Shown: positions 16,456 through 23,732 of the stretch, piece after piece
Layout: each line of letters starts with the position of its first letter
Numbering within the stretch: the stretch's first letter is position 1
Assembly (NCBI RefSeq): GCF_034427655.1
Contig: NZ_JAXOFX010000011.1
Span: 62,001 to 126,000 of the forward strand
Length of the DNA: 64,000 bases
Reading direction: 5' to 3'
Source: Robertmurraya_A mangrovi
Lineage (GTDB): Bacteria > Bacillota > Bacilli > Bacillales > Cytobacillaceae
Made by a program: the position numbers and the translations under genes
Notes under the pieces: model-generated
Told to the model about the DNA's origin: nothing
Databases searched by the model: none
Seen by the model: only the letters and a program-made list of their open reading frames with translations

Positions 16456-17541
16456 TTATACCCACCTTAACAATAAGAGTTCTGAGCTAAAACCAGGCCC
16501 TAATGCTGTTGCTAATCCTAACTCCCCTTTTTCTGCTTTTTCCATAAACCGTCTAAGTACGTACAATATAGTTGAAGAGGACATATTGCCATACTCTCTT
16601 AATACCGCCTGTGAAACTTCAATTTTTTCACCTGTTAAGTCTAATGAATGAACATATGCTTGCAGTACTTTTTTCCCTCCAGGATGAGCAACAAAATGTT
16701 CAATATCCTTCATTTCTATATCGTATTGATTTAGTAATTGATAAACATTAGGTTTTAACCATTTTTCAATAATGGAAGGGATATCTTTTGAAAAGATGAC
16801 GTATAATCCCTCATTTTTAACATCCCACCCCATGACATCAAGTGAATGTTTCATGGTTGTTGATTGAGTAGCAAATATGGAAGGAATAGAGTCCATTTTT
16901 TGAATCTCTTTACGCTCAACATCATCACCCACTACTAAGGCACATGCAACCCCATCAGCAAATAAGGACGTTCCAATTAAGTTACTCTTGGAGTGATCAT
17001 TTCTTTGGAAAGTTAAGCTGCATAACTCAATAGTTAATACAAGAACCTTTGCCTTTGGGGAAGCTAGACAATATTCATACGCTCTTGATAGTCCGCTAGC
17101 TCCCCCAGCACACCCTAATCCCCAAATGGGTATTCTTTTTGTATGTTCTGAAAAGGATAAGAGATTCATGATTCTAGCTTCAATACTTGGAGTAGCAAGC
17201 CCTGTACTTGAAATTGTTATAATGGCATCTATTTCAGTGAAATCAACTTTTTCTTTAAGGAATTTGGAGCTATGTAAACAATTAACAATTGCCTTACTAC
17301 CCAGCTCAACTGCATTCTCTATATAGGCATTGTTTTTTTCTTCAAATGTTTTATCACTACTGAACCACTCTATGTCTTTGGCAAAATGACGTTTTTCAAT
17401 TTCACCATTTTGAAAAGCTTTTAAAAGTCTTTCGATATCTTTAAAGGAATCGGAGAAGAGTTCTCGTGAAAAATTTAACACTTCATCTTGATTGATTTGA
17501 TAAGAAGGGATTGCTTCGGCAACCGACAAAATAGAAGGCAT
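16456..17541 (-). CDS. bpsA: Type III polyketide synthase (BpsA/BcsA)
   Basis: A 361-residue chalcone-synthase-like enzyme. The catalytic triad is present: the nucleophilic Cys in GLGCAGGASGL (around residue 144), His in VAHPGGKKVL (around 287) and Asn in EYGNMSSSTIL (around 320). The B. subtilis enzyme extends long-chain acyl-CoA with malonyl-CoA to alkylpyrones. Translation starts at an ATG with AGGAGAG five bases upstream. It forms an operon with bpsB. The leader upstream contains a promoter and a candidate attenuator (see 17615-17679). Confidence 0.93.
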   Translation of the reverse strand: MPSILSVAEAIPSYQINQDEVLNFSRELFSDSFKDIERLLKAFQNGEIEKRHFAKDIEWFSSDKTFEEKNNAYIENAVELGSKAIVNCLHSSKFLKEKVDFTEIDAIITISSTGLATPSIEARIMNLLSFSEHTKRIPIWGLGCAGGASGLSRAYEYCLASPKAKVLVLTIELCSLTFQRNDHSKSNLIGTSLFADGVACALVVGDDVERKEIQKMDSIPSIFATQSTTMKHSLDVMGWDVKNEGLYVIFSKDIPSIIEKWLKPNVYQLLNQYDIEMKDIEHFVAHPGGKKVLQAYVHSLDLTGEKIEVSQAVLREYGNMSSSTILYVLRRFMEKAEKGELGLATALGPGFSSELLLLRWV

Positions 17542-17614
17542 AATCTCTCTCCTTTATTGATGTACAATATGAGGTTAACATTTCCATAAAGGGTAAATTT
17601 ATGCGGTAAGAGGC

Positions 17615-17679
17615 AAAAAAAAAATCCCCCAAATGACTTGGAGGAATTAACGTCTTGAAGGAGTTGCTGTGCAATTCCT
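17615..17679 (-). promoter_or_regulatory. Candidate transcription attenuator in the bpsA leader
   Basis: On the minus strand the leader carries UCCUCCAA and UUGGGGGA separated by five bases, followed by ten U: a textbook terminator (17615-17645) with no gene of that strand upstream for it to end. An alternative pairing, AGGAATT (17679-17673) with AATTCCT (17648-17642), is perfect over seven bases and overlaps the 5' arm of the terminator by four bases, so the two hairpins cannot coexist. Confidence 0.6.
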
Positions 17680-17706
17680 ATTATAAGGGGTTTATAAATG
17701 ATATTC

Positions 17707-17736
17707 ATCATATAATCTTTTCCAGTTGAAGCGCAA
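17707..17736 (-). promoter_or_regulatory. Candidate sigma-A promoter of bpsA
   Basis: On the minus strand TTGCGC (17736-17731) and TATGAT (17712-17707) are separated by 18 bases. A start near 17700 would give a leader of about 160 bases before the bpsA ATG, including the attenuator candidate. Confidence 0.5.
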
Positions 17737-17852
17737 CTTTATAACTATTACTTATTACTTATCCTTTTTTTAACACTTTTTAAAAATCAATACTATAAAA
17801 TCAGAAAATTTATGATAATATTAGATTTAATCGAGTGTTGGGGGAATGTTTT

Positions 17853-18308
17853 GTGACATTAACGAAAAGTGTAACTGATATATTAAACGGGACTATCGAT
17901 TCAGTCAAATCAGTACTTCCTTTTGAAGTTGCTGTAGACAAGCCTTCACTATTTTCTCAACCGTTTACACAGCACTCTGTAGGTGTGTTAATCGGGATGA
18001 CAGGTGATGTTAGAGGACGAATTATCATTAATGGTAGTGAAGAGATCTTCGGAAAAATCGGTGAGGGTATGTTTGGCATGATCCTAGAAGGTGAAATGCT
18101 TGAATCTTTTGCTGGTGAACTTGGGAATATGATTGCAGGTAACTTATCAACAACCATTGCACAAAAAGGATTCGATATGGATATTACTCCTCCAACAGTT
18201 TTTGTTGGACAAACAAAAGTTTATGGTTTTGAAAAAGCATTTAAATTACCTATACATATCCAAAACCTTGGCATGATTGAAGTAATTTTAATGGTTGAGA
18301 TGAAGTAA
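17853..18308 (+). CDS. cheX: Chemotaxis protein CheX (CheC-like phosphatase)
   Basis: A protein of about 151 residues covering one CheC/CheX domain. The conserved phosphatase-type E-x3-N helix is present as ESFAGELGNMIAGNLST (around residue 85-100). CheX and CheC proteins dephosphorylate CheY-P. I chose the GTG at 17853 because GGGGGA lies seven bases upstream; an in-frame GTG at 17835 overlaps that site. It stands alone outside any flagellar cluster, with its own terminator, so its partner response regulator is encoded elsewhere. B. subtilis has no gene here. Confidence 0.85.
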   Translation: MTLTKSVTDILNGTIDSVKSVLPFEVAVDKPSLFSQPFTQHSVGVLIGMTGDVRGRIIINGSEEIFGKIGEGMFGMILEGEMLESFAGELGNMIAGNLSTTIAQKGFDMDITPPTVFVGQTKVYGFEKAFKLPIHIQNLGMIEVILMVEMK

Positions 18309-18340
18309 GGCACTTTCATGCGAAAGCGCCTTTTTTCTTT
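18309..18340 (+). terminator. Intrinsic terminator of cheX
   Basis: GGCACTTTC pairs with GAAAGCGCC (one wobble) around a four-base loop, followed by six T. It starts at the base after the cheX stop codon. Confidence 0.88.
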
Positions 18341-18349
18341 TTTGTAGTT

Positions 18350-19123
18350 TTAAAATCCGTGAATAGTCATTCCACCATCGACAAACAATGTTTGCCCACT
18401 CACGTAATTTCCAGCGTCTGAAGCAAGGAACACGACAGGTCCAACAAGTTCAGGAAGTTCACCGACTCTATTTAAAGGAGTAACAGCCAAAATGTCTTTA
18501 ACATAGTCAGGATCTGCTAGTAATTTTTCTGTTAATGGAGTCTTAAAATACCAAGGACCGATAGAATTTACATTAATGTGATGTGGACCCCATTCAAGAG
18601 CTAACACTTTGGTCATTTGAATGAGAGCCGCTTTAGTTGCAGCGTAAACGACTCCAGTTCGTAATGCTACATGACCGGCAACTGATGAAATAGAGATGAT
18701 TTTACCATGAGTTTGTGTTTCTTTCATGATTTTCCCAACTTCTTGTGACATCATAAATGCTGACTTTAAATTTGTATCCATAATAGTCTGCCATTCTTCA
18801 TCAGTCACATCTAACGCTTTAGATCGTATATTCATGCCTGCATTATTAATCAAAATATGTATGGTATCCCATTGGTTTCTAATTACTTCTAAACTCTTTT
18901 GTATCTCATCACGCTTAGTAACATCTGTTGGAAGGATAATAGCTTGTCTTCCTAGACCTTCTATTAGGCTAGCTGTTTCTTTCAAATCATTCTCTGTTCT
19001 AGATAATAAAGCTACATCTGCCCCCGCTTCAGCTAATCCGATAGCAAGTGCCCTACCAATACCTCTTCCAGCTCCTGTTACAACCGCTTTTTTTCCCTCT
19101 AAACTAAACGATGGTAAATACAT
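18350..19123 (-). CDS. SDR family NAD(P)-dependent oxidoreductase
   Basis: A 257-residue classical short-chain dehydrogenase. The Rossmann glycine motif is GAGRGIGRA (residues 17-25), followed by NNAGMN (about 92), the catalytic Ser in SISSVAG (about 143) and YAATK (Tyr and Lys about 157-161). It resembles gluconate 5-dehydrogenase and glucose dehydrogenase-type SDRs, but the substrate cannot be told from sequence. It ends GMTIHGF, the usual SDR end region. It is convergent with cheX and shares that intergenic region. Confidence 0.85.
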   Translation of the reverse strand: MYLPSFSLEGKKAVVTGAGRGIGRALAIGLAEAGADVALLSRTENDLKETASLIEGLGRQAIILPTDVTKRDEIQKSLEVIRNQWDTIHILINNAGMNIRSKALDVTDEEWQTIMDTNLKSAFMMSQEVGKIMKETQTHGKIISISSVAGHVALRTGVVYAATKAALIQMTKVLALEWGPHHINVNSIGPWYFKTPLTEKLLADPDYVKDILAVTPLNRVGELPELVGPVVFLASDAGNYVSGQTLFVDGGMTIHGF

Positions 19124-19218
19124 CCGATTTCACCCTCTTCAATAATAATTTCTTCCTATCCAACATATCAAATGAATTAAAAAAAGGGAAGAAAAGTGGA
19201 CTAATTCATATTTAAAAA

Positions 19219-19242
19219 GAACACCAGAATCGACTGGTGTTC
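19219..19242 (-). terminator. Intrinsic terminator of the 42-aa zinc-ribbon gene
   Basis: GAACACCAG pairs with CTGGTGTTC around six bases, and a T-run follows on the minus strand. Its stem overlaps the stop codon of the gene ending at 19241. Confidence 0.8.
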
Positions 19243-19369
19243 ATGCTTTATCATCGTTATGCTTTTGTACTTCAATCCAGATTTTATTTACAACAACGTT
19301 ACCACAGACTTTACACGGTTCCTGATGATTGTATAGAAGTCTGCAATGTTCGCAATAATACTTTTCCAT
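19241..19369 (-). CDS. Small zinc-ribbon protein, 42 aa
   Basis: MEKYYCEHCRLLYNHQ is followed by CKVCGN and a short beta-rich tail ending QKHNDDKA. Two CxxC knuckles twelve residues apart form a compact zinc ribbon. The protein is too short to hold another domain. The stop lies inside the stem of a good terminator, which supports a real transcript ending here. The Shine-Dalgarno is weak (GAAGCGAG). No function is known; such peptides often bind RNA or act as partners. Confidence 0.6.
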   Translation of the reverse strand: MEKYYCEHCRLLYNHQEPCKVCGNVVVNKIWIEVQKHNDDKA

Positions 19370-19687
19370 CTATAACACTCGCTTCCTTAAATACGTGTTT
19401 TTATATAATATTTCTTCTCATGTCTATTTGTTAATCTTACTGTTGAATTTTTTTATGGACATACCTAGGCGCCAGGAAAGAGAAGTTAGAATATAATATG
19501 AAACTACTTGTTATTCAATCACCTTTTTTTCATTGGAACGCATAAAAGTTACTGTTCATATGAATAATACATATAGGTACTGTTTTTAGTTATTTATTAC
19601 TTTTCATTAGAGTTACATTATTTTAGAAAAATATTAAAAAATAAATAGCTAAAAATAACCTAATTGTATATTAGCAGGTGAGAAAAA
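19370..19687. other. 318-bp intergenic region
   Basis: AT-rich and without a gene. The only structure I see is an inverted repeat, TTTTTAGTTATTTATT (19583-19598) against AATAAATAGCTAAAAA (19640-19655), 15 of 16 paired, which ends about 32 bases before the gene at 19688; with so little GC this could be chance. Confidence 0.5.
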
Positions 19688-19897
19688 ATGGGATTATTAA
19701 ATGCTTTTAATGAGTGGAAGGCCACAAGAAATGAGAAATACATTACAAGAATGCAGACTGAAAATAAATGCCCTGATTGCGGTGGCAGAGGATATCATAT
19801 TTATCCACCCGCGAGTGAGTTTATTCCATATGATAATACTTTCGACTGCGAAGGATGTAATGGAACAGGCTTGTACTCCGATTGGACTATGGAATAA
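19688..19897 (+). CDS. Small zinc-knuckle protein with DnaJ-type CxxCxGxG motifs
   Basis: A 69-residue protein. An N-terminal helix (LNAFNEWKATRNEKYITRM) is followed by CPDCGGRGY and CEGCNGTG, two copies of the DnaJ cysteine-rich repeat, which together bind one zinc ion. It lacks a J domain. AGGTGAG lies five bases before the ATG and a terminator follows. I believe proteins of this type are sometimes labelled methionine aminopeptidase in databases, but nothing here supports a peptidase. Confidence 0.75.
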   Translation: MGLLNAFNEWKATRNEKYITRMQTENKCPDCGGRGYHIYPPASEFIPYDNTFDCEGCNGTGLYSDWTME

Positions 19898-19936
19898 AAA
19901 AAGAATTGGCAACATGTTAATTAGCCCAAATGTTTT

Positions 19937-19972
19937 AAAGAACGTTTCATAATACTAAACGTTCTTTTTATT
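19937..19972 (+). terminator. Intrinsic terminator after the zinc-knuckle gene
   Basis: AAAGAACGTTT pairs perfectly with AAACGTTCTTT around a nine-base loop, followed by TTTATTTTGG. Confidence 0.85.
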
Positions 19973-20103
19973 TTGGATTTAAATACCCTCTTCTTAACCT
20001 TCTGCACGATTCAATTACTCTTTGAACAGTGAATATCCCCCTTAATTTACTGCTTCCCACATTTGAACATTTCACATTCTTTTCACATTTACATAGTGGT
20101 TAA

Positions 20104-20146
20104 TGTGACATATATCACTGCTGTATCAACTTTACACTACTAATAT
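20104..20146 (+). promoter_or_regulatory. Crp/Fnr-type operator and promoter of the ba3 oxidase operon
   Basis: TGTGACATATATCACT (20104-20119) matches the Fnr/Crp consensus TGTGA-N6-TCACA at nine of ten defined bases. TAATAT at 20141-20146 is a plausible -10; a start seven bases later (about 20153) would put the operator centre at -41.5, the class II activation position. An alternative pair TTTACA (20131-20136) and TATAAC (20153-20158) is also possible and would place it near -53. Confidence 0.6.
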
Positions 20147-20285
20147 AGTAGATATAACATTAATGAACAATTTGTGAAATCCCAGAAACCATATGGATTC
20201 TTACAAATTGTTTTGTATGATGAAAGTGTAATCATTCATTTAAGCAAGTTTTACGTTATCAGAAATTCTGGAGGGAGTGAGTGGT

Positions 20286-20435
20286 ATGGCAAAGCCGGAA
20301 CTTAGTAGAAAAACAAAAACTGAAATTGAGGATAGCTCTTCTCTAAAGGGAACTTTGGCTTCCGTTTTCTTACTAGGTTTTATACTAGTAGTTACTTGGG
20401 TAAGTGTTTACTTTTTATTTTTAGATCGTTTTTAA
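20286..20435 (+). CDS. Cytochrome c oxidase subunit 2A (ba3-type small subunit)
   Basis: A 49-residue protein: a polar N-terminus with basic residues (MAKPELSRKTKTEIED) and one transmembrane helix (TLASVFLLGFILVVTWVSVYF). Small single-span subunits of this form accompany ba3-type oxidases just upstream of subunit II. It lies 23 bases before the subunit II gene and has GGAGGGAGTG upstream of the ATG. The assignment rests on position, size and topology. Confidence 0.75.
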   Translation: MAKPELSRKTKTEIEDSSSLKGTLASVFLLGFILVVTWVSVYFLFLDRF

Positions 20436-20458
20436 TGAGAGAAAGGGGATAAAGAGCC

Positions 20459-20935
20459 ATGCATATTCATAAGTTTGAGAAAATTTGGCTTACCTTCGGT
20501 GTAGGTGCACTACTAGTATTCTTAACAGTCCTTGGTGTAAGTGCATTCTACCTTGGAAATCAACCACCGAGCTGTTTAGCAACTATTAACCCGGAAAAAG
20601 TTGATACAACTGCACCATTTAATGAGCCAGGATTGAAAAAGGTTGAAGGTAAAGATTGGGATTATGAATTAGTATTCGTTGCACAAGCTTTTGCTTACAC
20701 ACCTGGAACAGTTGAAGTTCCACTTGGTGCAAAAGTAAAAGTAATCGCAACAACAAAAGATGTAATTCACGGTTTCCAAGTTGCTGGAACAAACATCAAT
20801 ATGATGCTTGAACCTGGATACATCAGTGAATATGTTACAACTTTTGATAAAGTTGGAGAATACTTAATTTTATGTAATGAATATTGTGGTACTGGTCACC
20901 ACATGATGACATCGAAAATTGAGGTGGTTGAATAA
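20459..20935 (+). CDS. cbaB: ba3-type cytochrome c oxidase subunit II
   Basis: A 158-residue protein with one N-terminal transmembrane helix (about residues 12-34) and an extracytoplasmic cupredoxin domain. The CuA ligands are in place: His in VIHGFQV and the cluster CNEYCGTGHHMM near the C-terminus. It takes electrons from cytochrome c and passes them to subunit I. It is shorter than aa3-type subunit II (no second helix), as in the Thermus ba3 enzyme. Its stop codon overlaps the subunit I start by one base (TAATG). Confidence 0.92.
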   Translation: MHIHKFEKIWLTFGVGALLVFLTVLGVSAFYLGNQPPSCLATINPEKVDTTAPFNEPGLKKVEGKDWDYELVFVAQAFAYTPGTVEVPLGAKVKVIATTKDVIHGFQVAGTNINMMLEPGYISEYVTTFDKVGEYLILCNEYCGTGHHMMTSKIEVVE

Positions 20936-22590
20936 TGATTAGCCAAACAGCTAACGCAAAAGTAGACCGCCGTGATGGTAAATTAGCAATGGCCCACTTC
21001 CATGTGGCATTCATTGCATTAGCATTAGGCGGACTTGCTGGATTACTGCAAGTACTAGTTCGTTCTGGAAAGTTTGAATTACCTTTAGGTATTGGATATT
21101 ATCAAGTTTTAACTGTACATGGAGTATTATTAGGTCTTGTACTAACTACTTTCTTTATTTTAGGTTTTCAATTCGCTGCAGTAAGCCGTACGGCAGGAGC
21201 TCTTTCTAACGGAGCACGTACGACTGGTTGGATTGGCTTCTGGACAATGACAATCGGAACTGCAATGGCAGCTGCTATGGTTCTTTTAAACGAAGCTTCT
21301 GTATTATTCACGTTCTATGCACCATTACAAGCACACCCTATTTTCTATATTGGATTAACTTTAGTGGTGGTTGGAAGCTGGTTAAATGGTGGAGCTATGA
21401 TTACTACTTATGCTAGATGGAGAAGAAGTAATCCAGGAAAACCAAGTCCACTTTTAACATTCATGGTTGTTGTTAACACGATGCTATGGATCGTAGCAAC
21501 AATCGGGGTAGCTGCTACTGTATTATTACAACTTCTACCTTGGTCTTTAGGATTTGTTGAAAGAATTGATATTCTAATAAGCCGTACACTATTCTGGTAT
21601 TTTGGACACCCGCTAGTATACTTCTGGTTATTACCTGCTTATATGTGCTGGTATGTTGTTATTCCAAAAGTAATTGGTGGAAAAGTGTTCTCAGATTCAT
21701 TAGCACGTATGTCATTTATTTTATTCTTACTATTCTCAATTCCTGTTGGTTTCCACCATCAGTTAATGGAGCCTGGTATTGATCCAGCATGGAAGTTCTT
21801 ACAAGTTATTTTAACTTTCTTAGTTGTAATACCTTCTTTAATGACAGCATTCTCTTTATTTGCTACATTTGAAACATTTGGTCGCTCTAAAGGAGCAACA
21901 GGATTATTCGGTTGGGTTAAGAAGTTACCTTGGGGTGACGCACGTTTCGTTGTTCCTTTCATCGGGATGTTAGCGTTTATTCCTGCAGGTGCTGGTGGTA
22001 TGGTTAACGCATCTCACCAAATGAACCAAGTTGTTCATAATACGATTTGGGTAACTGGTCACTTCCACTTAACACTAGCAACATCAGTAGTATTAACTTT
22101 CTTTGGAATTTCTTACTGGTTAGTACCACATATTACTGGACGTAAACTAACTAAAACAATGAACAAACTAGCAATCATTCAAGCTATCACTTGGTCAATT
22201 GGTATGACATTTATGTCAGGTGCAATGCACGCTGCTGGTTTACTTGGTGCACCTCGTCGTTCATCATTCTCTGAATACGGCGGTGCTGCTCAAGCTTCTG
22301 AATGGATTCCTTACCAAATCGCTCAAGCAGTTGGTGGGTCAATCCTATTCATTGGTATTATTTTAGTATTAATCATCTTCGTTAACCTTGCATTCTTTGC
22401 ACCTAAAGGTGAAGAAGAATTCCCAGTTGGTGAGTCTGCTGAAGATGTAGAAAAAACACCAATGGTATTTGAAAACTGGAAGTTATGGCTTGGAATTACT
22501 GTTCTATTAATTCTATTCGCTTATACGATTCCGTTCATCGACATGATACAAAATGCCCCAATTGGATCTAAAGGATTCAAACTGTGGTAA
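20935..22590 (+). CDS. cbaA: ba3-type cytochrome c oxidase subunit I
   Basis: A 551-residue, 12- to 13-helix heme-copper oxidase subunit. Heme and CuB ligands are visible: His in LTVHGVLLG (about residue 62), the CuB His in FGHPLVYFW (about 225), the pair in GFHHQ (about 273) and the two in GHFHL (about 379). It lacks the D-channel motif of A-type enzymes and fits the B-type (ba3) family, which has high oxygen affinity. Neighbours are subunits 2A and II upstream and a terminator downstream. B. subtilis has no such operon here, so this is an insertion in an otherwise syntenic block. Confidence 0.93.
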   Translation: MISQTANAKVDRRDGKLAMAHFHVAFIALALGGLAGLLQVLVRSGKFELPLGIGYYQVLTVHGVLLGLVLTTFFILGFQFAAVSRTAGALSNGARTTGWIGFWTMTIGTAMAAAMVLLNEASVLFTFYAPLQAHPIFYIGLTLVVVGSWLNGGAMITTYARWRRSNPGKPSPLLTFMVVVNTMLWIVATIGVAATVLLQLLPWSLGFVERIDILISRTLFWYFGHPLVYFWLLPAYMCWYVVIPKVIGGKVFSDSLARMSFILFLLFSIPVGFHHQLMEPGIDPAWKFLQVILTFLVVIPSLMTAFSLFATFETFGRSKGATGLFGWVKKLPWGDARFVVPFIGMLAFIPAGAGGMVNASHQMNQVVHNTIWVTGHFHLTLATSVVLTFFGISYWLVPHITGRKLTKTMNKLAIIQAITWSIGMTFMSGAMHAAGLLGAPRRSSFSEYGGAAQASEWIPYQIAQAVGGSILFIGIILVLIIFVNLAFFAPKGEEEFPVGESAEDVEKTPMVFENWKLWLGITVLLILFAYTIPFIDMIQNAPIGSKGFKLW

Positions 22591-22637
22591 TTATAAAAGA
22601 GATATAACATTGCTCAGCCCTAGCTGGACATACAAGC

Positions 22638-22669
22638 AAGCTCCGATTCTACTGAATCGGAGCTTTTTT
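22638..22669 (+). terminator. Terminator of the ba3 operon
   Basis: AAGCTCCGATT pairs perfectly with AATCGGAGCTT around six bases, followed by six T. The stem also encodes the last residues of the convergent EamA gene. Confidence 0.9.
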
Positions 22670-23572
22670 GATATTCTCTGATGCTGCCAGTCCCTTTCCC
22701 CTTTTAGGAAGGTTAACTATAATGACAGAAATTAAAATAAGGAGAGAACCTACAATCTGTATGCCACCAATAGTTTCCGAATAAATAATAAGACCCACTA
22801 ATGTTGCTACAATCGGCTCTACCGTTGCAATTACAGAGGCTATACTGCTTTCTGTTTTCTCCAATCCCCATGTATATAAGAAGTATGCAACCACTGTAGG
22901 TAGTAGCCCTAGACCAACACTGTAGAGAAGCACAGTAGGGTCGAGTAAAATTGAAATTTTACTCCAAATACCGCTAAAGGGCAAAAGGGCAACCGTTGCT
23001 ACTAAGAAGGTATACAATGTAACAGTAAATGGCTCATAATGACGTAGCGCGATTTTACCAAAGATGCTATATAAAGCATAGCCTAGACCCGCTCCAAGAC
23101 CAATAATTACACCTGCGAGAGTAATTGATGATGTATCATTGGATTGAACTCCAGCAATTAAGATGCAACCAATAATAGTTCCAACTACAGCTATAATCTT
23201 TTTAGCGTGTAATGATTCTTTCAAAAATAGAAAGGAAAGGATCGTTACAAATGCTGGCGATGTATACAACAAAATCACGGCAAAAGAAATGTTCATCATG
23301 TTAATGGCAGTAAAATAGCACCAATTAAAAAATAATATACTTAGAACCCCTGTTCCAACAAACAAGTGAATCTTTCGTATATCAATTTTAAGACTATTCC
23401 TATACCGGGTAAACCCTATGATTAATAAAAATACTGTGGCAAAGGAAACACGGATCATAACAATTTCCATTTCATTCAGACCTGACTCCTTTAAACCACG
23501 TACGAAAATTGCAATAAGCCCCCAAAGGCTAGCTGCAATAGATATCGCTATATAAGGAAGGATCTTTTTCAT
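22649..23572 (-). CDS. EamA/DMT family transporter
   Basis: A 307-residue membrane protein with ten transmembrane segments in two EamA repeats. Recognisable pieces are SIAASLWGLIAIFVRGL at the start of repeat one and ATVEPIVATLVGLIIYSET in repeat two. The substrate is unknown. The C-terminal codons run through the terminator stem shared with the ba3 operon, so the two convergent transcripts overlap. It has about 30 percent the look of the other EamA protein in the window (5942-6868), i.e. same family but not a recent duplicate. Confidence 0.85.
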   Translation of the reverse strand: MKKILPYIAISIAASLWGLIAIFVRGLKESGLNEMEIVMIRVSFATVFLLIIGFTRYRNSLKIDIRKIHLFVGTGVLSILFFNWCYFTAINMMNISFAVILLYTSPAFVTILSFLFLKESLHAKKIIAVVGTIIGCILIAGVQSNDTSSITLAGVIIGLGAGLGYALYSIFGKIALRHYEPFTVTLYTFLVATVALLPFSGIWSKISILLDPTVLLYSVGLGLLPTVVAYFLYTWGLEKTESSIASVIATVEPIVATLVGLIIYSETIGGIQIVGSLLILISVIIVNLPKRGKGLAASENIKKAPIQ

Positions 23573-23659
23573 CTTGTCACCATTTAATTAAATTTTCTTT
23601 CTACTACCATCTTATTTAATTATGCATTTTCTCATAAGCCACTTCTCTATTAAATTTAT

Positions 23660-23686
23660 GAAAGGATGACTATAAGCCATCCTTTC
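23660..23686 (-). terminator. Hairpin after ypwA
   Basis: GAAAGGATG pairs perfectly with CATCCTTTC around nine bases. The T-run is better on the plus strand, but the only gene end nearby is ypwA, so its direction is uncertain. Confidence 0.55.
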
Positions 23687-23732
23687 GTCTATTTTTTCCT
23701 TGTAGGCAGAATCCTTTTGGAACTATAGTGGA

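Noticed and set aside
17475..17711. Two open frames on the minus strand upstream of and overlapping bpsA
   Set aside because: They cross the ten-T terminator of the leader and overlap the bpsA start; the leader interpretation explains the sequence better.
19701..19952. 83-codon frame overlapping the zinc-knuckle gene
   Set aside because: It is a frame shadow of the 69-aa gene, which has the ribosome site and conserved Cys motifs.
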